Assembly (NCBI GenBank): GCA_949357655.1
Contig: CASHTG010000008.1
Span: forward strand, 248,001-312,000
DNA length: 64,000 bases
Source: Parascedosporium putredinis
Lineage: Eukaryota; Ascomycota; Sordariomycetes; Microascales; Microascaceae
Direction: 5' to 3'
The notes under the pieces are model-generated. The model was not told the DNA's origin. It saw only the letters and a list, made by a program, of their open reading frames with translations, and did no database searches. The position numbers and the translations under genes are program-made. Every line of letters begins with the position of its first letter. Positions within the stretch are counted from its first letter, which is position 1. Of this stretch, positions 57,483-64,000 are shown piece after piece.

Positions 57483-59285
57483 TTACCAGCTCTTGACCTT
57501 CTTCATGCTACCTTGCTCCTGGAGGGCCTTGTGCATATCAAACGAGTTAAAGAGGAGGTGAGGCTCATGGCCCATGCCCTTCCTGAGGCACTCGTACTCG
57601 GCCTTGTCGAGATAGGCATTGAGGATCGGCTGGTACTCGGGGTGGGCGCACTTGTTGATGATGACGCGGGCGCGCTCGCGGGGGCTGAGGCCCCTCACGT
57701 CGGCGAGACCGTTCTCGGTGACGACGACGTCGAGGTCGTGCTCGGTCTGATCGACGTGGGTGCACATGGGGACAATGCAAGAGACGCCATCGGGATCGGT
57801 TTTGGAGGGGCGAGTCGAGGGAGTGTGCATGATGGAGTACTTTGCGCTGCGGAGGAAATCGGCGGAGCCACCGAGGCCGTTGAGCATACGGGAGCCCATG
57901 ACGCAGGTGGAGTTGGCGTGGGCGTAGATATCGACCTCGACGGGGGTGTTCATGCCGATGACACCGAGGCGGCGGATGATTTCGGGCGAGTTGGACACCT
58001 GCTGGGAGCGGAGCAGGAGCTTGTTGTGGTACTTTTCCCAGTTATCGTAGAAGCGCGTAAACGCCTCGGGAGAGAAGCGGATCGAGGTCGCGGTGGCGAA
58101 GTCGAGCTTGCCCGAGTCGAAGAGGTCGAGAAACGTGTCCTGGATGACCTCGGTCCACACCTTGAGGTTGGAGAAGTTGGACTTGTTGAGGCCGCCGATG
58201 ATGGCGTTGGCGACGTTGCCGATGCCCGACTGCAGCGGGAGCAAAGACTTGGGCAGGCGGCCGTGCGCGACCTCGTGCTCCAAGAACTCGATGAGGTGTC
58301 CGGCGATGGCCTCGGACTTGGCGTCGGCGGGGGTGTTGGGCGAGGTCGCGTCCGGGTAGTCGGACTCGATGATGCCGACGACCTTTTCCGGGTCCACGGG
58401 GATGGAGGTGCGGCCGATGCGGTCCTCGACGCCCATGATGAGGTAGGGCTTGCGGTGGGGGCACGTCGGTCATGGTGATGTCGTGGAGGCCTTCGAAGGA
58501 GGGGATGGAGGTGTTGACCTCGATGATGATCTGGGTGGTGAACACCTGTGTGAGTGAAATTCGCATAGAAGGATGGGGGTTGTATCAAGTCAACGTACCT
58601 TGTCAGCCATTTGCACGAGTTCGGGAGTGGCGCCGACAGAGGCACCGGGTACGATGCTACCATCCTCGAGGATATCCGTGGCCTCGACGACCACGACGTC
58701 AATGTTCTTGTTTGGCCTGTCCCTCGTGTAGAACCCCTACAAAACGGAGAAGAAAGAAACACACGCATTAGTCCCAGCTTCCTTGTACATTCTCAAGCCA
58801 GCGTTTTCGAACTTACATAGACTAGATCAACGGGGAACATGGACAAGTGCTTGTCGAAAAAGTTGATCTCGCCGTTGTTGATGCCCTTGGAAATGGCCTT
58901 GCCGACCTGATGGGGGCTCCTGCGCTCAATCATCTTGAGGCCGGCCCACCTGTTTTCCGTCTCCGCGCCGGACGAGGCGCCCACGAAAAGGCTGTACCGG
59001 AGCTTGCCCTGGAGGTTGTTCTTCTCGACGTGGTCGGCCAGGAAGGTGGGGATTTTCCTTTTGCGCGGCGTGCGTTAGTTGAAGAAAAGGAGGTAAGGGT
59101 AGCTTCGATATTTTGGGGGAAGCTTCTTACTTGGGGTATCCCACACCGGTGAAACCGGACCAGCCGATGTAGGCGCCGTTGGGGAAGTGGTGGAGCATTT
59201 CTTCGGGGTGGCAGACCTTGTTCAACATGGTTGGCCTCCGGACGCGGGCCTTGAGGGCTGCCGAGGCGCGGGCTGGGGTCGACAT
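57483..59285 (-). CDS. ACH1: Acetyl-CoA hydrolase / succinyl-CoA:acetate CoA-transferase, one frame break
   Basis: Four exons: 59285-59131, 59057-58817, 58736-58599 and 58545-57483; about 531 residues, the usual Ach1 length. N-terminus MSTPARASAALKARVRRPTM, then CHPEEMLHHFPNGAYIGWSGFTGVGYPK (CoA-transferase glycine loop), NNLQGKLRYSLFVGASSGAETE, SPHQVGKAISKGINNGEINFFDKHLS, VVVVEATDILEDGSIVPGASVG, SGIGNVANAIIGGL and CTHVDQTEHDLDVVVTENGLADVRGLSP, which holds the conserved glutamate region of this family. It moves CoA between acetyl-CoA/acetate and succinyl-CoA in mitochondria and supports growth on acetate and propionate detoxification. At the G5 run 58457-58461 the frame needs one base fewer (or two more) to join DVP to HRKPYLIMGVEDR. 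Confidence 0.95.
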
Positions 59286-61764
59286 TGTGTATGGGGAGGG
59301 AAGGGAGAAGTGGGAGGAGGAGTGGTAGGGTGCGTCGGTGCGCGTGGGAGGAGGAGGCTTTCTTGTGGAAGAAAAGAAAGCCTATGGAAGGACCCGGGCC
59401 AAGCTCAAAGACAGGTTCAATGAGGAACTGGCGAGGTGAGACACTTGGGAGAAACGAGATGAGAGGGATGGATTCCTGAGAGACTCAAAGGGGCAGGAAA
59501 GAGAGGGAGAGAGGAAGGGGAGAGGAAAAGAAAGCAGAGGAGGAGAATTGGAAAACGGAAAAGAGGGAGCAAGAGGAGAAAAAAGCTGGAGAAAGCTAAT
59601 TGATCAGGGAAGTGGGCAACATATACTCGGGGGCCGAGAACCCACTGCGGCCGGTGGGGTCAAAGTGCCTGATCATGGGTCCGAAGGGGGAGCGAGACCC
59701 TGGCGAACGATTTCCAGCTTGAAGCCACTGTCTCAAGAGAGTTTACGTTGGGCCCTGTGTGGAAGAAAAAGGGCAAGAAGAAGAAGAGCTGGATACCTTT
59801 GAAAGATGTCCGCTTGGAAGAATAAACCATGATAGCTGCCTTTTCAATTGACGATGAAAACATAGCTCCCCTCGTGCCCTTCTCCCTCCTCTCCCTCTTT
59901 TTTGCCTGCGATTTTGCGATTTTGCGCTGCAAATTACGTCACAAAGCTGTCGCGACTCGACAATCGTGAGAGAGCAAGACAAGGCGCAAGTGAAATGCGT
60001 GCCAGCCCCCACGCCCTTGCTCCATTGGCTGGAAAACCACGCTGGCGGGCCGGTATGATGACCCAACAGCTGGCCGACAGTTCCGGATCTGGCGGGTCCT
60101 CGACTTTTTTCTTTGCTCTTTTTGCTCCGTCAGTCCGTGAAAGCTTCAACCGAGTTTACCGACGCACGGGGACCCACACAGTAGACCGCCGAGTGCGAAA
60201 AAGGCCTGCTTGGCTGCGCTTTCTCCCTTTGACGCTCTCGCGTCCGCACTGTGTCGTCCCTCAGGGTCCGGTTGAAGACGCCCTATGGATCGCAATTGGT
60301 GACTATTGGCGGGGAGATATCTCGGTGTTTTTTCTACTCGCTGGTTTCCCATTTGCGTGTCTTTTTCTATTGAGTAAAAGGGTCCACATCGATAGTGAAA
60401 TCCTTCCAAGCCTAGCAATGCGAGGGAAATTCTTTGACTTGAAGCCCTTGGCATTTTTTCGTACTTGTTGTCAGTTTCAGCAGTGTCGTGGTCATGGCCA
60501 AGCCAAAAAAAAAGCGAATGACTTGGCGAGAATACGTGCGCTCACGTGATTTTAGCGATCATGTCGCTGCCATTCCCGAAGGCTTCTTATCCGTGGCGGG
60601 TGATATGCGTTTTTATATTACCCTCCATAGTTTCATGCTGTTGGTTCTGTTCGTCACCTCCGACTTTATGCCTTGCCCTGTATCTTCCCGCGCAATCATG
60701 CTGCGCCGCAATCTCGCCGTCCCGTCTACGGATCTGCCATATTAGATTGCCAACGGCCCGCATGCTGTGGCCCCCTCACTCATTGGCGCACCGAGGATAG
60801 CCTCGCGACGAGGACACAAAGCCGGGTCTAAGGCCGGACAGCCGCGGCGGTTTTTTTCTTATTTCTTTTTCTCTTCTTCTGTTGTCTCCTCTCTTCTGCC
60901 TTTTCCGACTTTAGCTCAACTTTGTTTCATTTACCCTGGAGAATACGCCCGGTCTTCCCATTGCTCTTCATAACGATTCGACCCGAGACGACCACCGGAT
61001 GCGCGCGCGTGTGATTGTGATCGAGGACGTGGCTTAGCCCCTTTTGCGTGTCTACGAAATAGTTTACCCTGGTCTCCTTTTCCGTATTTCCCATCTCCTC
61101 TCGCAGTCTTTTTGGTTCTTTTTCTGCCTTAATATCAGCGATACGTATTCATCCGCAAAGACAAGCTCTAGTATTGGCCTAGAAGAAGTTTGCCTTTCTC
61201 GTGGCTTGTCCCACCTATGCATTATCACATCGCTTAGAGAGGGGCGGCATTTGTGAAGAATACTCGGATAGCTTAAAGACGTTCTTTTATTCTCTCTTAT
61301 AACCCCGCAGACAAACCGATTGGACCATGTAGTTATGTTCTTAAAGCAGAGCCCGCAGTGCAGTCCCCAATGGGAGGAGCGAGACTGGCGCCTGCCTCCG
61401 TGTCGTGCGGGAGAGGACACGAAAACAGCGCTGCAAGTAAAAGAAAGGAAAAGAGCCATTGGAGTAGGCCAGCTCCCGTATATAGTCCGTCCCCTTGCCG
61501 GGTCTCTAGCACGCCGTGTTCTTTGGCCCCCTTTCCCGTACGTTTGCTCCGTCTTGACGAATCGATATTATCGTACAACAGGGGATCCATGGATCTACTG
61601 ATAACATCTAGCAACGGATAGTCTAGCAAGAACACCTTGTACCGATTGCCCTACAAGCCCTCGGCAGACGCCAGGAAGGGTAAGGTAGAGGACGGACAGG
61701 GGGCGAAAAGTGCGTGTTCGGTGGATGCGGCCACGCGCCCCAATCATTTCCTTCTCTCTTTGCA
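59286..61764. other. Divergent intergenic region (2.5 kb)
   Basis: Between Ach1 and the surface protein gene. The first 300 bases are strongly purine-rich (GA) on the + strand, a CT-rich leader for Ach1. No gene-like frame; the 215-codon open frame at 59902-60549 lacks any motif. Confidence 0.5.
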
Positions 61765-62692
61765 ATGGCCGACGCCTCGACGACGCAGGCGGCCCTCCCG
61801 CCGCAGGCGAACAGCGCCGACTGCGGCACAGCATGCGTGCCCCGCAGCGCCGAGACCACCTCTTCGTCCAACCCGCGGTGGGAAGAATTAGAAGAGGAAT
61901 TCTATCGGGGCCCCATGACGACAATGTGGAATCCGCCCCTGAGCATCTTGGACGAGGACATTGACAGGGCCGACCTGTATTTCTACTCTCCCGCCATCTG
62001 CCCCTTGGGCTGGTACCCCGCGTACCCGGCTTTTCCGTTCCTCAACCGCACCGAAGGTGTCACCTCCACGTTGTGTTGCCCTTTTAGCTACCTCCCTGTT
62101 ACGGCGGGGGTCGCTGTGGCACCGCGGCATACTGCCTTTCTCTCCACACTCTGCGCTCTGTCGACACAGTTGGAGTAGGCCATGTCAGGGATGGTGGAGC
62201 CTACGAACACCCCATTCAGGTTCGATGGGCCGAGTCAGACCTTGCCGCTCTCGAAACCGACCCCTGGTCAACACGGTTTGGTCGTGGACCGTCGCCCACT
62301 CGCTGCTGCCGCTCGAATCATTGGTGACAGCCACGGATGGGTGGCTCGTTGTTTCGGAAGGCATGCCGGGACCTCCGACTCCCGATGCTTTGATACCACG
62401 CCACCTAGAGCAGCAGCCCGATAGCATCCACATCACCGGCCGCGACGCGATCCCTACCTTTGCACCGGGCTCCCCGATCAGAGTGCCCGAGGTCGCTTAT
62501 ACCGAATACGCCCTGCCCTCCCCAGAAGGGCAGCAAGTCGCCAGCATCATCATGTGCATGATCCCCGTCGTGGTCGGCCTCGTCGCCAGCGCGCTCGGTT
62601 TCGCGTGCATGACCACCCGACCCGCGCCGCTCGGAAACGCTCCAACCGCCACAACAGCCACCGCGATCCAGCGTATACTCCGCGGATCATGA
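61765..62692 (+). CDS. Cell-surface protein with CP..GW/CCP signature and TM segment, at least two frame breaks
   Basis: ATG at 61765 (CAATGG). The N-terminus is polar (MADASTTQAALPPQANSADCG...); no classical signal peptide is obvious. FYSPAICPLGWYPAYPAFPF...TSTLCCPFSYLPV resembles the CPxGW...CCPxGY pattern of fungal surface proteins. The frame shifts near 62130-62160, giving GVGHVRDGGAYEHPIQVRWAESDLAALE, and again near 62260-62290, giving WTVAHSLLPLESLVTATDGWLV and a long linker. A TM segment SIIMCMIPVVVGLVASALGFACM ends near 62615. A further shift would fuse it to the next frame through a basic stretch (RAARKRSNRHNSHR), so this and the following entry may be one gene. The function of this domain class is unknown. 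Confidence 0.6.
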
Positions 62693-64000
62693 CCTGGCCG
62701 TCCCTCGTGTTGCTCGCCAGCATCCTGATCGCGGCCATCGGGCTCATCCGCGTCGCCCAGGACGTGCTGCGCCTCGACGACCGTGGCGTCTCCGACCTCG
62801 TCACGGGGATTCGCCGCCTGCGCAGACGAGAGGTGGAGTTCCGTCCGGGCCCGGTCCGGTGGGAGGGTCCCCGCGTGGTCAGTACCCCTCCTTCCTGGCC
62901 ACCCAGTCAGCCAACGATGCGAGACCCACCGGTGGTCGGGGTCCAAGTCCGCCCCACCGAGGTCTACGCGAGCGTCGAAACCTCGCCGGTCGACCAAAAA
63001 GCGTATTTCGACGAGCTTGTGGGAGACGGCGGAAACGGTTGGCACCTTGCCTGCCCGGGTGACATTGACGACAGATTCTTTACCGAGATCCGATCGGAAT
63101 GGCTGCGCTTTCCCGACTATGTTTACATTTCTGTTGTGCATATCGATCATGCTGATGATGGCGTTATGAGATTCGACCTCGTGTTGGAACTGGGCGAGGG
63201 CGAAGACTGGAACAGAGAGCCATCGGGGCCTGGTAAAGCCGGTCAAGCCTCCAAATCTTATGATCAATCCCTAATCAAAGATTTCGAGGAGTACCTGGCC
63301 CTGTTCGGTGAAGACGTAGACTTGGAGATATTGCTTGCATTCTTCTCTTTTGACGACGACGTCGAGCCCTCCGGCGTTGCTCATGGAGCGGAGAATGACG
63401 CGGGCGAAAAGGCACACGCCCCCGAGGGTATTCAGGGCGCTGGAAGCGGCGGCCAAGGTGTCGGGGAACTCGTGGTGGCCTCTGGGGGCTCTGGGGGCAG
63501 GCTGGTCGCTGTCGGCAGTGCTGGGACTGGCAGGTTGGTTGCTGGCGGCGGTCGATTGATCGCCGTTGAGAGTGTGGGGGCAAACTGGTCCCCGTCGGTG
63601 GCGGCGGCGGTAGCGACAGCGGTAGCGGTGGTGTTAGTAGTGATGGAGAGAATGTCGACGGAGCTGAGGTAGCCGGAAGTGCGGGGAATAGCGGCGCTGG
63701 CGGTGCTGGTGAAGCTAACGGTGTTGCGGGAGGCCTTGCTCCCACTAGCGGTGCCGGCAGGGACGAAAGGAAATCATCTCCCTCCGGTCCCCGACCTGGA
63801 AGACCAGCAGCGGGCGACACCGAGAGCGGCGAGACCTCTTCGCCACTGTACATCCTCAACATCTTCACAGAGGCCGACTACTTCTTCGCCTACTTCTTCC
63901 CGAACCTGCTCACCGTCCTCTTCACGGTCCCCTGGCGAATCGTCCACCACCAAGTCGTGTCCATGGAGCCCTTCTTCCACCTCGCCAAGGAGCAAGGCAC
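62689..64000 (+). CDS. DUF3433-type membrane protein, partial at window edge, one frame break
   Basis: Open from 62689 (MTWPSLVLLASILIAAIGLI, a TM helix); the preceding frame is also open back to 62554. Then come a soluble region (VDQKAYFDELVGDGGNGWHL, DIDDRFFTEIRSEWLRFPDY, VYISVVHIDHADDGVMRFDL), an acidic stretch and a long Gly/Ser/Ala linker. One base is missing within the Gly-rich part (before about 63600); the other frame then reads on to the end. There SPLYILNIFTEADYFFAYFF, LLTVLFTVPWRIVHHQVVSM and EPFFHLAKEQG match the core of DUF3433: a TM helix, a Pro-Trp pair and the MEPF..L motif. The gene runs off the window at 64000. DUF3433 proteins are large polytopic fungal surface-membrane proteins of unknown role. 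Confidence 0.65.

Noticed and set aside
57513..58478. 321-codon + strand frame opposite Ach1
   Set aside because: Antisense shadow of the conserved Ach1 exon; Val/Gly/Asp/Leu-rich with no homology expected.
62497..63267. 256-codon minus-strand frame
   Set aside because: Opposite the + strand frame that leads into the DUF3433 core; the + strand has TM helices and acidic linker composition, the minus frame has only His/Arg/Asp-rich antisense composition.

Overview
The window is nuclear DNA of a filamentous ascomycete (Pezizomycotina, most likely a Sordariomycete; the exact taxon is not resolved). The evidence is short spliceosomal introns (about 47-260 nt, one of 528 nt) with GT...AG ends, large intergenic gaps, a tRNA-Phe with a 19-nt anticodon-loop intron, and fungal-specific families: a PTH11-type receptor, NACHT-WD40 STAND proteins, DUF3433 and an Ach1-type CoA enzyme. 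There is no sign of bacterial operons, CRISPR or IS elements.

Layout. 1-111: C-terminus of a + strand gene, whose stop lies 12 nt from the stop of a convergent six-exon conserved fungal gene (124-2460, -). 7407-10129: amino-acid permease (+), convergent with a NACHT-WD40 NLR (10266-14271, -) that carries a short HET-s-like motif at its N-terminus. 15268-15359: tRNA-Phe (-). 15858-17256: orphan mitochondrial carrier (-). 20032-22029: ZIP metal transporter (+). 23667-24969: low-complexity coiled-coil protein (+). 25746-27094: cytochrome c heme lyase (-). 28692-29293: small single-pass membrane protein (+). 31155-31946: conserved protein with a DSGxxS motif (-). About 6.9 kb without a gene follows. 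38810-40087: secreted HExxH protein (-). 43202-44691: PTH11-like receptor (+), convergent with an MFS drug:proton antiporter-like gene (45257-47128, -). 47630-52860: second NLR, lipase-like - NACHT - beta-propeller (-). 53922-55184: fructosamine-kinase-like gene (+). 56112-56980: omega-like glutathione transferase (+), convergent with Ach1 acetyl-CoA hydrolase/CoA transferase (57483-59285, -). 61765 to the window end: a surface protein with a CP..GW/CCP signature leading into a DUF3433-type membrane protein that is cut by the window edge.

Two themes stand out. First, two complete STAND/NLR innate-immunity type receptors with different N-termini (amyloid-like motif versus alpha/beta hydrolase) lie within 43 kb, together with a receptor and an efflux pump. 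Second, most conserved genes carry +1/-1 frame changes at short homopolymers (mostly G/C runs), about two dozen in all, while neighbours such as the first NLR, the PTH11-like receptor and the MFS gene are intact. This pattern fits uncorrected indel errors in the assembly better than real gene decay, so the affected genes are described as CDS with frame breaks rather than as pseudogenes. All exon borders were inferred by eye from GT/AG sites and reading-frame continuity.
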